A stretch of 64,000 nucleotides of DNA, from the NCBI GenBank assembly GCA_003508835.1, contig PUFA01000081.1:1984001-2048000 (forward strand). Reading direction: 5' to 3'. Under the pieces are notes generated by a model. It was not told where the DNA came from, searched no databases, and saw only the letters and a program-made list of their open reading frames with translations. Shown in pieces: positions 35,501 to 47,165 of the stretch (its first letter is position 1; each line of letters begins with the position of its first letter). Source of the stretch: Eonycteris spelaea (lineage: Eukaryota > Chordata > Mammalia > Chiroptera > Pteropodidae). Made by a program: the position numbers and the translations under genes.

Positions 35501-36839
35501 AAAAGGTATCTCTGCTCCTCCCCGCCCCCTCCCCCGCCCCCACCAATAAATACATACATATATGCTTACCACACCCATAACAAATTGCCGGAGCATTCAA
35601 GATGTGAGGTAAGATAGCAAATTTAAATAGGACACTAACATTTTACTGTTAAACAGAAGATTATCTGCACATGAAAGTGATAATCAGTCTGATTCAAATA
35701 TAGCTTTTATTAAAACCATCTATGCTCCCCAGGAGAAGATTCAAACCACCTTTTAAAAATAAGGTTTAATAACATGGGTAAATACTGCCTCTTTCAGGAG
35801 ACAGAGCTTAATCCACCCCCACACTCCCACCCCAGGGTGGGGTAGACTTGGGGAAAACAGATTTACGTAGAGAAGCTGGGCAGACGGCACCTAACCAAGT
35901 GATAAAGGTCAACACCACCAATGATGTGTATAGTGTGGATTCCACCCACGCACCCAGGATTGGGAGACATTCCACAGGATGCCTGGCCATTTCTCCTCAA
36001 GACTGTCGAGGTCATGAAGGACAAATCAAAACTAAATTGTCATAAACCAGAGGAGACCAAGGAGACACAAGAGACAAAGTGCAACTGGAGCAGAAGGAAG
36101 ACATTTAATGGAAAGGCAGGTAAAATCCAAACATAGTCTGGAGCTTAGTTAATGGACATGTGCAAACACTGGTTTCTTAGTTATAACAAACGCACCATGG
36201 TAATATAAGATGTTAATGATAAGGGAAACTGAGGTGTATGTGGAAACTCCGGACTATCTTTGCAACTTTCCTATAAATCTAAAATTATTCCAAAAAAAAA
36301 CCTTTATATTTTTTAAAATGAGGTCTGGTCTCATGAAGAAAGCTGGAAACTACTGTGTAGTTAATGGTACGGCACCAAGAACACCCTGGACCAAAACCTC
36401 AAAGAACAGCCATTGGAAATTACCCCCATTTAGCTTCCATGTTTCACCTATGACAGAAGACAGGAGTGGAGTACAAAACAGGTGGTCCATCCCTGATGGG
36501 CATGGCATAGGAACCGCTGCGGCCAGACACCATGCTGGACCCTTCCCACATGATTCTGTCTTATCCTCCCTGCAGCCCGAGTGTGACATTGCAGGTGTGA
36601 TACTACAGAGCTGATCGTATGTTAGAGCAGAGGAAAGAACCCAGCATTCAATTCAACTTCACCCTGCCTCTCATCGGCAGCTCGGGGGACAAGCCTACTG
36701 ACGTCCACATATCCTCAGAGACCCAGCAGCATGCTGTCAAACAACACAGCATGCTCGGAAGCCAAGACTGGAACAAATGTTTTGCATCAATGACAAAGAG
36801 TAGCTAAAGTGCAATGATCAAGAAGAACCAGAGTTTGAA

Positions 36840-37000
36840 CATCAGCTTTATTTTTAGTATGTCTATAACCCAGGCCGAGTTACTTAAGCTCTCAATTTCT
36901 TCATCTGCAAAAGAGAGCTGTCCCAATCTCGTAGTTGCTGGAGGCTCAAGTGAAATGATGTATGTTAAGTGCTCTGCATAGTGCCTGACACACAGAAATG
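36840..37000 (-). repeat. MIR SINE, antisense (IL17RB intron 5)
   Basis: Shows the antisense MIR core: 'gagttacttaagctctcaat', 'ttcttcatctgcaaaagag', then 'gtgctctgcatagtgcctga'. Diverged copy. Confidence 0.7.
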
Positions 37001-37909
37001 GGATTCTCCCTAATTTTACTGTTCTTCAACTCTGTGAGTGAGGTGCAGTTACTATTGTGTTTGTATTCCAGATGAGGAAACTAAGACTCAGCAAGGTCAA
37101 ATGCCATGTCCAGGGTACCCAGGCCTCTTGTACCAAAGCACATACCCCAGAGTGAGCATCCCAGCAAAACAGAATAAAAGGAAGTTTACCTGGCGAGGTG
37201 AAATTCACAGACATGGAGGGGCTGTCTTCATTCATATTTGCATTGGGGATATTATGGGCCCCAATAAAATAGAGTGTATTCAGCTCTACAGGAAAGCCAA
37301 TGTAGAAAAACATCCACTGAAAGGCAAAGCAAGGAAACCCTGAATTGCTGCAATGCAGAAATGGAGTACCTTTGTGTTGCGCTTTTCATTCATAATTTCA
37401 TTCCTCAACCTACTGCAGAAACTTGTTTCTAGCCAATGTCTATTCAGGGAATGGACCCCACACAATTTTTCAATGTAACTCAAAGAGTCAGAGAAGTAAA
37501 ACTTTAGAGCCAGGATATAATTTACATTCAGCTCCCCTCACTTTGCTGATGGGGAAACTGAGGCTGAGAGATGCTGACTTGCCCAAGATGCACAGCAGAG
37601 AATGGCTAGAAATGGGCTTTGAGTCCAAGGCATCGTGCTCTAAGCTGGAAGTTGTAGCTGCTCACCAGCCTGTGTGTGCAGCACATCATCCATACATATT
37701 CCCAAGCACAAGGCCTACCTAGTTTAAGGACAATTAGCCAAGTTCCTCAAAATGCTTACTTTGCCGCCAGAGGGTCTGCTCTGAGTCTGGAATACCTCTG
37801 TGTAATTGCACCTCACACAGCCGTAGGACTGGAAGCTGCTTTTGCCTGTCACACAGATCTTGGTGGCCTTCAACAAGCGGATGCTGGCTACCAAGAAAGA
37901 CAAGAAAGT

Positions 37910-38125
37910 AGTTGTTTATTTAGCACCCACTCTGTAACCAGCTATGCTGGAGAGTTTGCATGCCTCATCTCATTTCACATTCACAACAGCCTTAACAGGC
38001 ACCATTACCATCCCCAGTTTACCAGTGGGGTGATGAGACTTATGGAATTTCATGGAGCACTGCCCAATCTTACAAAGCTCATCAGGGGCAGTATATGGAT
38101 TCAAATTCCAAAGCCCCACCTCCTT
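37910..38125 (+). repeat. MIR SINE, sense (IL17RB intron 3)
   Basis: Follows the MIR order: 'tttagcacccactctgtaac', 'catctcatttcacattcaca', 'ccattaccatccccagttta', then 'ttacaaagctcatcaggg' and 'ggattcaaattcc'. It begins only about 25 bases from IL17RB exon 4. Confidence 0.75.
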
Positions 38126-38214
38126 CCTCCTCACAGGTAAGCCTGAATTTCATAGAATACCTGCAAAGGTGACTCTACCTCTGCAGTATTCCGGGTCTCT
38201 TGAGAAGAAAAAGC

Positions 38215-38375
38215 CCTTCCAAGTGTCATCACCAAACCATGCCTGTTCTGACTGCACTTTCATCCATGCTGATTCTTCTCCCTGGAATGCCCTTTCTTGC
38301 CCTTTCTTTCTCTTCTCTTCCCCTTCAAGGCCCAACTTATGTCTATAACAACCCCTAACAAATACAAGAGCTCAC
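38215..38375 (+). repeat. L2-like LINE fragment
   Basis: Contains the L2-type stretch 'ctccctggaatgccctttct' followed by 'ccttcaaggcccaactta'. Family assignment is by consensus memory. Confidence 0.45.
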
Positions 38376-38779
38376 GCTCTCTGCTAGGTATGGGGCCAAA
38401 TGCCTTACTGAAGCCTGTAATTTTAAAGTGGTTTCACCCGGGGTCTTTCCTGCTCCTTCCTGCCTCCGCCTCACTCGCATGGAGCATAGCTCCTTCCAGG
38501 ATTCCCCTGACACTGTCTCTGTGTCTGTCTGTAGTCGACTCACCACTCTGTGAATGGCACTCCTGACCAGATGGAATTTAACTAAATTTAGTGGGTGGAA
38601 ACCACCAACATGGGCTTTAGGACCCCAGAATTGGTTCAGTAAGAGAACTCAAAATCTGCCTTGGGGGAATGCCAGGACTTCCACAATGCCATTTGAGAAG
38701 TGGAAAAGTAATTTACCTGAGCCAGTGCTTTCCCTAAACTTGAGGGAATCATCTCTCGCCTTACCCTGTCGTCTTCCAT

Positions 38780-39330
38780 GAAGTATAACATTACATACAG
38801 AGAAGTACACAAATCAGAAGTGTACCACCCGATGAGTGTTACACTTATGTAGGCAGTACCCAGGTGGAGAAACATCCCTAAGAGTGTCCCTCACGCTCCC
38901 ATTCAGTCATTCCCACCCCAAAGTAACCACTGCCCCGATTTCCAACCACTTAGAAGTTTAGTTCCAACTGCTTGTTTTGCATTTTAAAAAATGAATCATA
39001 TGGTCTGTATGACTGTAGGCATGCATGCAGATATGAATGTATGAACTCTTTTGAATCTGGCTTCTACATTTGTGAGGTTCATCTACATAGTGTGTAGTTA
39101 CAGACTATTCATGCTCATTGCTTTATTGGATTCATTTTGCGATTCCAATTCTATCATCAGGCATTTGAGTGCTTTCTATTTTTTGGCTCTTATGAATAAT
39201 GCTACTACAAATATTCTAATATATGGTTTTTGTGTATACACACACATATATATTCTGCTGTATATGCCTCATATGAAATTAATGGGTCATTTAGTCTGCA
39301 CATTTCTGCTTTAATAGACACTTTAGGCCT
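38780..39330 (-). mobile_element. Old LINE-1 (L1M) fragment, antisense
   Basis: Contains the antisense L1 segments 'catctacatagtgtgtag', 'attcatgctcattgctttat' and 'gaataatgctactacaaata', much diverged. It ends just beyond the donor of IL17RB exon 3. Confidence 0.6.
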
Positions 39331-41694
39331 TAACTTTTATTGATTCAAACTTACCATCTGCCCGGAGTATCCAGCTTATGTTCATCAAAATTGAATAGTC
39401 CTCCAATGCAACACTCTTTTAACAGGTTCTACTTGAAGGTCTCTCAAGTCCCCTGGGGTCAGAGTGTGTCTGACCATCCACTCTGGAGATGGTCCTGGGA
39501 GAAGATGAGATTGCCCATGACATGCCCCACCTTAGCCCAATTTGATGCCATCTCCTCTAAGTGATCCACCTTGATCCAACTCTCATTCATAATTCATATC
39601 TTCTTCCTACTACAGCATGCCAGACATTTCTCAGTGCCGATTGCTTTATACCAAGGTGATGCTCAACCTCTTGGCTCACTCTTACAGAGCACTTGAGACC
39701 GCTTCAGGTGACTCTGTATGTATATGTGTATGTATTTAGTGTATTTGACATGTTAATTAGGATCAGTCCTGCCTTCCCCAGGCCTCAGCCTGGACTCCAG
39801 CCAACTGGTTTACACAACTCCCACTTCCTACCTCCTATCTTTGCTGGTACCATCTCTCCTCCAGCTCATCCTCTTCATCCATGTTTTTGAGCATTCTTCA
39901 AATACTACAATCTCAAACACTCCTTCTCTAAAACATTTGCTTCCTGTCCCTAACTGTAAGTGACCTCCCTCCCACAGTACTTGATTTCCCTCCTAGGAAT
40001 GGCAGACTTCACTTTCTACCTTGCACAGCAATTCCTGGCCTGCCTAAGTCCCTTTTACTAGCCAGAAGCCAGCCCATTCGAAACACCAGGAGCTGTGTTG
40101 GGTCAACAGAGGCTTCATATGCATCAGCTAACAAAGCGATGGTTCACCCTGAGCCTAGTCTCTAAGGACCCACTGCTTGGATTCAGCCCACTGAATCCAA
40201 CTATGCTTTCAATTTCAGTGTAAAGCCCCAAATACCCATTCCCTAGTGCACCTACCAGTTTCAGGGCCACACTGAATTGTCTGCAAGAGAGAAAGAAACC
40301 AAATATCAAGCTGAATGCTAGCAAACAACCAGCCAAATTAGTGAAAAATACCATCTTTTCCCTTAAATGCATATACAAGTGGCAAAAGAAAAGCTGAGCT
40401 GGTTTCACTTCACAGTTTGGGGGAGACTAAGCTGCCTCATGGTAGTCTATGATGAACCAGATTAGCCATCAGTATACGAGATCTGCAAGCCTGCTTATCA
40501 CCTCACAGACCAGGGGTGTGTCTCCACCTCTTCCTGGGTCTCTGCTTTCCCTGCTACAAGCAGGGGCTGACTCTAGACCATCATGAAGACCCCTTCACAC
40601 TCTAATGTTTAACTGTAGGTTTTCAGGGCAGTCTAGAATATTTTATTTTTTCCCCAGGTTAAGGACGGGCTGTGCTAAGAAGATGAACAGCAGAAAGCTA
40701 TGAATACAGTTCATGTTTCCTTTCCCAGTTTCTTTAAAATATTCATCTTCTAATACAAAAGGACTGATTCACCTGAGCTATTTAAAAAATCATAAAGCAA
40801 CTGTAATTTCAACATGTTATCTTTTTAAAAGGAGCTAAAAATAGAAAAATACATATCGGTGTTCAAGAAAGCAGCGCTAAATCCTTTGGAGTTAACTACT
40901 CATATCTTTTTACAAGAAAAACAATCAGTACTATGGTTTTGGAATAAAATGCTGGACCTAAAATATTAACTTTCATGCAGCAGCAAGTACTAGCAATAAG
41001 ACTCAATGTAATGATAAATTCACCAGCTCTGGCTGCTGATCTCTCTCCTAACGCCTTGTAAGACAGAAGGAAAGACTTTTAATGGTTTGAGTTATCTAGA
41101 TTTAGGCAAAATTGTCGTTCCCCTTTGTCTTTTTAAAGCTGAACTCCGAGCGTATCATCAGACATTTTTTTAAACAAATAAGCCACCATATTGGGAGCCG
41201 AGTTCTGTTAAAGGGGTGATCTAAGTTTTAGGAAGAAGCAAAGCAGCAGCTCTAAACTTTACAAAGTGTTGGCCTGCTGGCAACTACTGCAAACACAATT
41301 CTTCCCTTAATGGAAAAGGCCAAGGGGCCATGAACTGAGACAGAAGGCAAGGATAGTAGCGGAAGACATCAGGGCACATGAATGCGGTTTGTCTTTCCAT
41401 AACCATCAACAGTAACCACTATGCTTTTATGTTACCTGCTGTGCTAAAAGGGCAGGGATATAATTTCAAAAGCTATTTTGCAGATGAGCTTTTTCTTATT
41501 TAGTGATCCAGAAGATTTCTTCAGTTCTTCTGTCTACCAGGCAAGAAAGGAAACTCAAAAGGAGCATTCAGGAGCTTACCAGTTCCTGGAACAAGATGCC
41601 CCAGCACAGGACTGAATAACCATGGCAAAAATAGGAGTGGTAAGGGAGAAGCAGTTCTTATGCTCCAAAAGGTGAGCAGACCTCTAGACCCCAA

Positions 41695-41880
41695 GCAATA
41701 ACAATATTGAGCACCTACTACGTGCCAGGCTCTTTGCTGCTGCTCCGCAGGCCCTGTCCCTGTTCCTTAGTAATTCTGGTGAGTTAGGTATTACCCTTCC
41801 TTTTTATAGATGAGGACACCGAGGCTCAATGAGCATAAATGACTGAGTTGAGAACACACGTTAGCATTTGAGCCTGGGTC
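41695..41880 (+). repeat. MIR SINE, sense (IL17RB intron 1)
   Basis: Shows 'ttgagcacctactacgtgcc', 'ttaggtattacccttccttt' and 'atgaggacaccgaggctcaa', as in the MIR consensus. Confidence 0.8.
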
Positions 41881-41949
41881 TGCACGATTCCCATGCCCCT
41901 CACTCTAGCAGCCTGAAGCCCAGCGTCGCCTGGACTGGCCGCCGGGCTG

Positions 41950-42850
41950 CCTTAGAAGATGCAGACTTCCCCCCTCCAGATGGCCCTCCGCGAAAGCCTT
42001 GGAGAGGCATGAGCTGGCGGGTCGGCCACCGTCAGGGTCCAGGCTCGAGAGATAGGAATGCGGAAAAGGGGCGCGAACAGAGGCTTACCGGCTCCGGGGA
42101 CACGGCACCCCAGCACAGCGCGGCCACACTCAGCAACATCAGCGACATCGCAAGGTCACCGCCCCCCATCGCGTGGGACCCCGGCCACACTCCCGCGGAG
42201 CTTTTATCTGGGAGACTCCGGCCACCCCTCCGGGCTCCACCTTCCAAAGCGCCGCCCAGGCCCCGCCGCCCCTTCCCCGGCTAGGGCACTCGAAAGAGCC
42301 TTCGCCTGCTCTAATTCCAAGCGATGGACCAGGTTCTAGCGGCTCCGGGGCCGTCGCAGGCACAGCACGAGCAGTCGCCGCGCGCGCCAGCCCGGCGCAC
42401 ACGTGCATGCAGTAAGCCAGGTGCGCTATCGCATTCACGCCCTCGGGCTGCGCGCGCCCCGCCCGCCGGAGCCAGCCGGCCAGCCTGTTGCGCGGGTCAC
42501 CGCCCCGAGCCGACGGAGTCTGAACAACCCGCGGTTCCCCTCCTGGCCGGAGAGCGCGCGGTACGCTGGCGCCGCCAGTTAAAGTGTAACCGAGCAGGGG
42601 CCAGGCTTTCACCGCCTCCAGCTCTTCCTGCTCCGCCGCAGCTGACTGTCCCGGCATTCGGCTCCCGCTGCGGAGGGTGAGTAGTGGGGTATGCGCCCCG
42701 ACCCTCAGCTAACCCTGCCCATAGTGGCGCCTTCCGCGCTCCAACTCCCGCTCCTCACAGCCCTGGCTGCAGCCGCGGAGCCCCGGGCGGCGTTGGTGAG
42801 TTGAGAGGACCTGGGTTGGACACTGTGACTGGGGCGCCACTTTACGCAAG
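41950..42850. promoter_or_regulatory. CpG island, likely bidirectional promoter IL17RB / CHDH
   Basis: About 900 bases of CpG-dense sequence surround IL17RB exon 1 (minus) and extend upstream to a strong plus-strand donor at 42677. By conserved synteny the gene upstream of IL17RB in head-to-head orientation is CHDH (choline dehydrogenase). No TATA box was seen. The long open frames on both strands here are composition artefacts. Confidence 0.7.
42600..42676 (+). other. CHDH: Candidate non-coding first exon of CHDH
   Basis: The CpG island ends with CGGAGG|GTGAGTAG, an excellent splice donor at 42677, on the plus strand. CHDH is the expected next gene by synteny and its known mRNAs begin with non-coding exons. 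No choline dehydrogenase coding motif (for example the FAD-binding GAGSAG) was found between here and 64000, so the coding exons must lie beyond the window. The 5' end is arbitrary. This rests on position and the donor only. Confidence 0.4.
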
Positions 42851-43039
42851 TGCCAAGCCCCAGAGAGTAAAAGGGGTGGGCTGCGGGAAGCCGGTCTTTT
42901 TTAATTCTTCCGGAAGCTAGTTCTTCGTAAGAACTAAGTTATATGTTATTAGAGTAAAAGAAATCCTCCTTTCCCCAGATTTTTCTGGTAAATGTGAATT
43001 TCCTCAAAATGAAGTCTGACCCTTAACACATGCGTGCCC

Positions 43040-43207
43040 AAAAGCCGTTTTGCTGTGGTCCTACTGCGTGCCAGGCTTGGTCAATCTGCTGGGTTCACCT
43101 TTGGGCCTGCATGAAGCGGGCTCAGCCTCAGGGTCAGCTGGGGGCTCTGGCATGCATACATGTGGTGTTCTAGATCACATTTCTAGAGGACTGGTCTAGT
43201 TGGGAAC
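43040..43207 (+). repeat. Diverged direct duplication, copy 1
   Basis: From 'ttttgctgtggtcctactgc' to 'gaggactggtctag'. A parallel copy lies about 600 bases downstream, with shared landmarks 'gtgccaggc', 'ctggcatgcatac' and 'ggtctggt/ggtctagt'. Confidence 0.75.
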
Positions 43208-43224
43208 TTTGGTTCTCCAGTATC

Positions 43225-43400
43225 ACTGTGCCCAGGATCTCTCAATTTTGCCTTAAATGCAAATTCTGGGCCCCTGCTCAGAGAGGCCTGCCAAACCTCT
43301 CAGGTGGGGCAAGGTCTGAGATCATCTTTTAACAAGCCCTCCCTGCTAATTCTGATGCAAATGCTGGGCGGGGAGGGAGGTCCGTTCTCCGCCCCCCATA
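43225..43400 (+). mobile_element. MER5A-like hAT fragment
   Basis: Carries 'gcaaattctgggcccctgct' and 'taacaagccctccctgctaa' followed by 'ttctgatgcaaatgctggg', the MER5A 3' order. It lies between the two copies of the duplication and is not obviously repeated with them. Confidence 0.55.
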
Positions 43401-43636
43401 CAGTAGTTTGGGCAGAGGTTAACAAAAATCAGCTGGGCTAGCAGAGGATCTCAGAGCTTGAAATTTGGCTCCTTTAGCCCCTTGTGTGTGCAAAGGATGA
43501 CGTTAGGGGGACCAACTCAAAGTACCTTAAACTTGTAGGGCTAGTTAGCTCCATTCTACAGATGAGGAGAGCAGTGCTTAGAGAGGATGTTGGTTTTATG
43601 GATGCAGTTGTCATCTGACAAGAGGTTGACTTAGTC

Positions 43637-43806
43637 AAACAGCTGTTTTTGCTGTGGTCCTACTATGTGCCAGGCCTGGCTCACCTGCCAGGTACAGATT
43701 TGGGGCTGCATAGAGTGGGTCCAGCCTCAAAGTCACCTGTGGGTGCTGGCATGCATACTTATGGGGTTCCAGGTGATGTTTCCAGAGGATTGGTCTGGTT
43801 CCTACC
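43637..43806 (+). repeat. Diverged direct duplication, copy 2
   Basis: Second copy of the 43040-43207 unit, from 'tttttgctgtggtcctacta' to 'gaggattggtctggttcc'. I estimate roughly three quarters of the bases agree, by eye. Confidence 0.75.
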
Positions 43807-45359
43807 AAGGATAGCAGCTCAGGTATGGCTGTTGCCTCATCCTTGCCTTGAGCTGGGTTGTTCAACCTCTCTGAGTTACTTTGAGCCCTGTAGTCCCCAG
43901 ATCATTTCCGACTCTAATAGTTGTCTTTTTGCTTAGCAAACACTACATGTTGCCAGTACTGGGGTGCAAAGGTGAACGACGCATGGGTGCTGGCCAACGG
44001 GCCCCCAGGCTGAGGATGAGTGCAGTGAGAGTATGTTCAAGGGCACCCGTGTCCGCCCTGTGGAATGGCAAATGGAAATAGCCTCATCTGCCAGCTCAAG
44101 ATCATGAACTTTGTCCTAAGATGTTAAGGAACCACAGCAGAGGTTTAGGTGGTGGTCAATTTTCAGTTTTAGGAAGGCCACCTGGGTGGCTGTACAGGGC
44201 AGTGGGTGGCCAGCTCCTCTGAGTTCAGCAAGGAAGCAGCTACTAACCAAAATACTTCACTCAATGAATAGCTGAGTCCCTGCCGTGGGCCATGCTGGAG
44301 CTGTGCTGGCTTTTCAGCTGTGTGCCAAAGCAGGCCCTGCTGTGGGAGCTTCGGACTGTTGAGTGGGAGGGGTTTGGGGACAACCAGGAGTGCAAAGGTT
44401 AAGCCTGGAGATAGGATTTGTGAGGCAGATATTTACAGAGAGTGGTTGAGAGGGGAGGAGGTTAGGGCCCTAGGGGAGGAGAGCTTTGTAGAGTGAGGGG
44501 TAGAGGGGCTGCACCTGGAGTTAAGGGTAGCCCATGGGGTCAGATGGGGTAGAGGTCACAGAGAGAGGAGGCCTTAAGACCTCCTGACCCATAGTGGCCC
44601 TGCCTCCAGTGGCTGAATCTGGCCTGAGGGGAGCCCCTGACTTAGGTCACTGACAATCAGGTGTGCTTTGGCAAGAGCGGGGTGAGATGGGCATGGGAGT
44701 GAGTGGGTCAGCTTTCTTCCTATCTCTTCAGTTTCCAAGCAGCCCTGCCAGGGTCAATTCCATGTTATGGATGGGGATAACTGAGGCTCCAAGTCACAGA
44801 TTTGGGAATGTGGCGGGGCAGCTTTATTTTAAGAAAGAGAGAGGCTGAGTTTCTTTCTCTGGGGGAAGAAACTGGTGAGCGAAGGAGAGAGGAAGGGTGA
44901 GGTGAGGTTGGTATGGAGGTTGCTGAGCATGTGGGTAGGAGTGGAAGCAGGGGTGCTGGGCACTGACTCGGGACACTGAGTGACCTACCATCCACTGCCC
45001 TGGTCCAGGGTTGAGGGTGTGTGGGCCCAGAGGTGTGACACTACCCTGGCCCTCTGTGGGTTGGAGATTGGGCCACAGCCAGCTCTGTAGACAGAACTGC
45101 AGAGTGGGGAGTCAAGAGGAGAGCCCAGCAGCCACACCTGGTGTTCTCTGTGGGCAAAGAAGACGTGCCTGCCTGTCCTAGGAGGTTCCACACTGGCTCA
45201 GAAGGTCTTTCTAAAAATTTCCCTCTGTGAGAAGTCCTTGTTGATTAAGTGTTCAGCCTCCAAGGTGGCCTGCTGGAAAGGACAGCATGTGTTTGAATGT
45301 CTAAGCCCAATAATTTTGTGGCTGTATAAACTGGAGGCAAAGCCACTGTGGTCAGGAGG

Positions 45360-45480
45360 TCTCAGCCTCCTCTCTCTGTGTGACCTCTGGCAAGTCACTG
45401 CCCTTCTCAGGGCCTCATTTTCCTATTCTGTGAAATGGGCAGATGAGAGTGTATTGGCAATGGCTAAATGAGGTGACTCA
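45360..45480 (-). repeat. MIR SINE, antisense
   Basis: Antisense MIR core: 'gtgtgacctctggcaagtca', 'ctcagggcctcattttccta', 'ctgtgaaatgggcagatgag'. Confidence 0.8.
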
Positions 45481-47084
45481 GGTCTCTGGGGGAAGTGACC
45501 TTTGAAGAAGCTGCTTTGACCTTTCCCCTTCAGTCATGCATTCTGCCAGTCTTGGTGCCTGATTGAGCCATCACACAACGTGCCTTCATGTCTGGGTATT
45601 TAGTATACTTGTTAAATGTTTGAATGGGCGAGTGAATGCATGCCTTCTTCCAAGGCTGGCACCTAAACCTACCCACCTGGGATAGCTGATTTGGGCTTCC
45701 TCCTCAGGTGGGTCGAAGGTCAGGGCCTCTACTGGAGCTGGAAGATCACTCTGTTCAGTACCCATGGCCCCTGACCCCAGACCCCCTGGCGTAGGCTCTG
45801 CGCCACCGCTAGGATTCCAGATCCTTTGGCTGAGCTGCTGACTCTCCAGCTGCTAGCCTCAGGTGAGGCTCTTGGTGTCTTGGAGACTCAGTTATCCCCA
45901 TCCATAACGTGGAGTTGACCCTGGCAGGGCTGCTTGGAAACTCTGAAGCGATAGGAAGAAAGATGAAGATTTAAAGGTGCTGTTTAAATTTAGGAGCAGG
46001 GGAGGAAGGATAATAAAAAACAAATTAATATCTCTATGATTCAAATAGGAAAATTCCTTTGGGCCCAAGTGCAATGACATCCTTGGGTTGTGTCACTACC
46101 ATCAGACCTTTGTTTCTTTGTCATTCATCCTGAGAGAACAAGGCCTTCAGGGTTGTTGACATGTCCCAGGCCCTGCCTCCACCCACACAGGTGGAATTTT
46201 CCACTTTGTTCCTTTTGCAAATATTAATCAGGGCCTCACCAGTTAACAGTGGACTCATTGTCTTGTGAAAAGCAAGCCATTCCTGGCAAACACTGGCTGC
46301 CTTCCAGGGCCTCGGTAGCCTGCCCAAGTTGGGAGAGGAGGCTGTTGGAAGCATCCTCCCCTCTGTACTCCCCTGACTCATGTTCTGCTCCAGCTAGTTG
46401 AGCTTCACAGAGTCAACAGTAATGCCTGCTTTGAGCCAGGGACCCTGAAGCCACACCGAGGGCTTGTAGCCACTGTTCCCAGCAGGGCCACACCACCGCA
46501 AACATTTTCTCTGCTCCAGTGAGGAGGAGCTGGCCCAGGAAAGCGCACAGGCTTGCCACAGGTTAACTCCACCTATGCTACTACTCCTGCTGTGAAGTCA
46601 CAGCCCAGGTGTACTTGCCTTGGTTTTCACATGTGTCGTTACACTGGGGTCTCAAAGCCCAGAACGCAGAGGAGCAAGTACTGTTGTTCCCTCAAAGCCC
46701 TGTCTGTACATGGGTGATGAAGTTGGCCTCACAGGACTGTAGGGAGGGTTACTGGAGACTTAGCGAGTGGAACAGGGAGCACTGTGTTGGGCACATGTAG
46801 CGCAGTTGGTGATCTGTTTTTTGATCAATGATATTTTAATTTGTTATATTATCATTTATAATATTATAATTGGTCATATTTGCACCATGACTGTCTGTAC
46901 TTTATGGAGGAGGAAAGAAGACGAGTAAGGCTATGCAGGGCAGAGAACGAAGTGGAACCCAGGCAGTGGTGTGAACTTGTTAAAAATCACCATGTGCTTT
47001 TGGCGTTGCACTTTTAATTCTTTGAAGTGTATTTTTGGCTCTTATTTTCTTTTGCTCTCCTAACAAACCTATGAAAAGAGTGGC

Positions 47085-47165
47085 TCAGTTCCCATTTTAT
47101 AGATGAGGAAACGAGCCCAGAGTTGCTAACCCGTGAGTAGTAGCAGAATTAGGACTGCAACCCGA
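47085..47165 (+). repeat. MIR SINE fragment, sense
   Basis: Contains 'cccattttatagatgaggaa' followed by a degenerate 'ctaacccgtgagtagtagca' and 'aggactgcaacccgagg'. Confidence 0.7.

Larger units (their letters stand above)
29585..42148 (-). pseudogene. IL17RB: Interleukin-17 receptor B, 11 exons, two frameshifts as written
   Basis: Type I membrane receptor for IL-17B and IL-17E/IL-25. Minus-strand exons: 42148-42089 (signal peptide), 40280-40256, 39494-39355, 37887-37760, 37316-37190, 35467-35420, 33942-33803, 33417-33346, 32471-32372, 31260-31168 (transmembrane) and 30140-29585 (SEFIR). Signatures include LNTLYFIGAHNIPNANMN (exon 5), CLDHVMKYKKKC (6), SLWDPNITACKK (7), WLPLLALLVATWVLVLG (10) and KVLVVYPSEICFHH plus QKKKIAEMGPVQW (11). 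Exon 3 is 140 bases where the phases on either side require 141: one base is missing near 39414-39422, giving a TGA at 39387-39385. Exon 11 lacks a base near 29876, after about residue 399, giving a stop at 29793-29791 instead of the ancestral TAG at 29587-29585. The other exons are intact, with GT-AG borders; exon 7 uses a weak donor (GAG|GTGCTT). Either a young pseudogene or sequence errors. Gene identity is secure. Confidence 0.88.

Noticed and set aside
41868..42680. Long open frames on both strands near IL17RB exon 1
   Set aside because: CpG-island composition; only the short signal-peptide exon at 42148-42089 matches a known protein.
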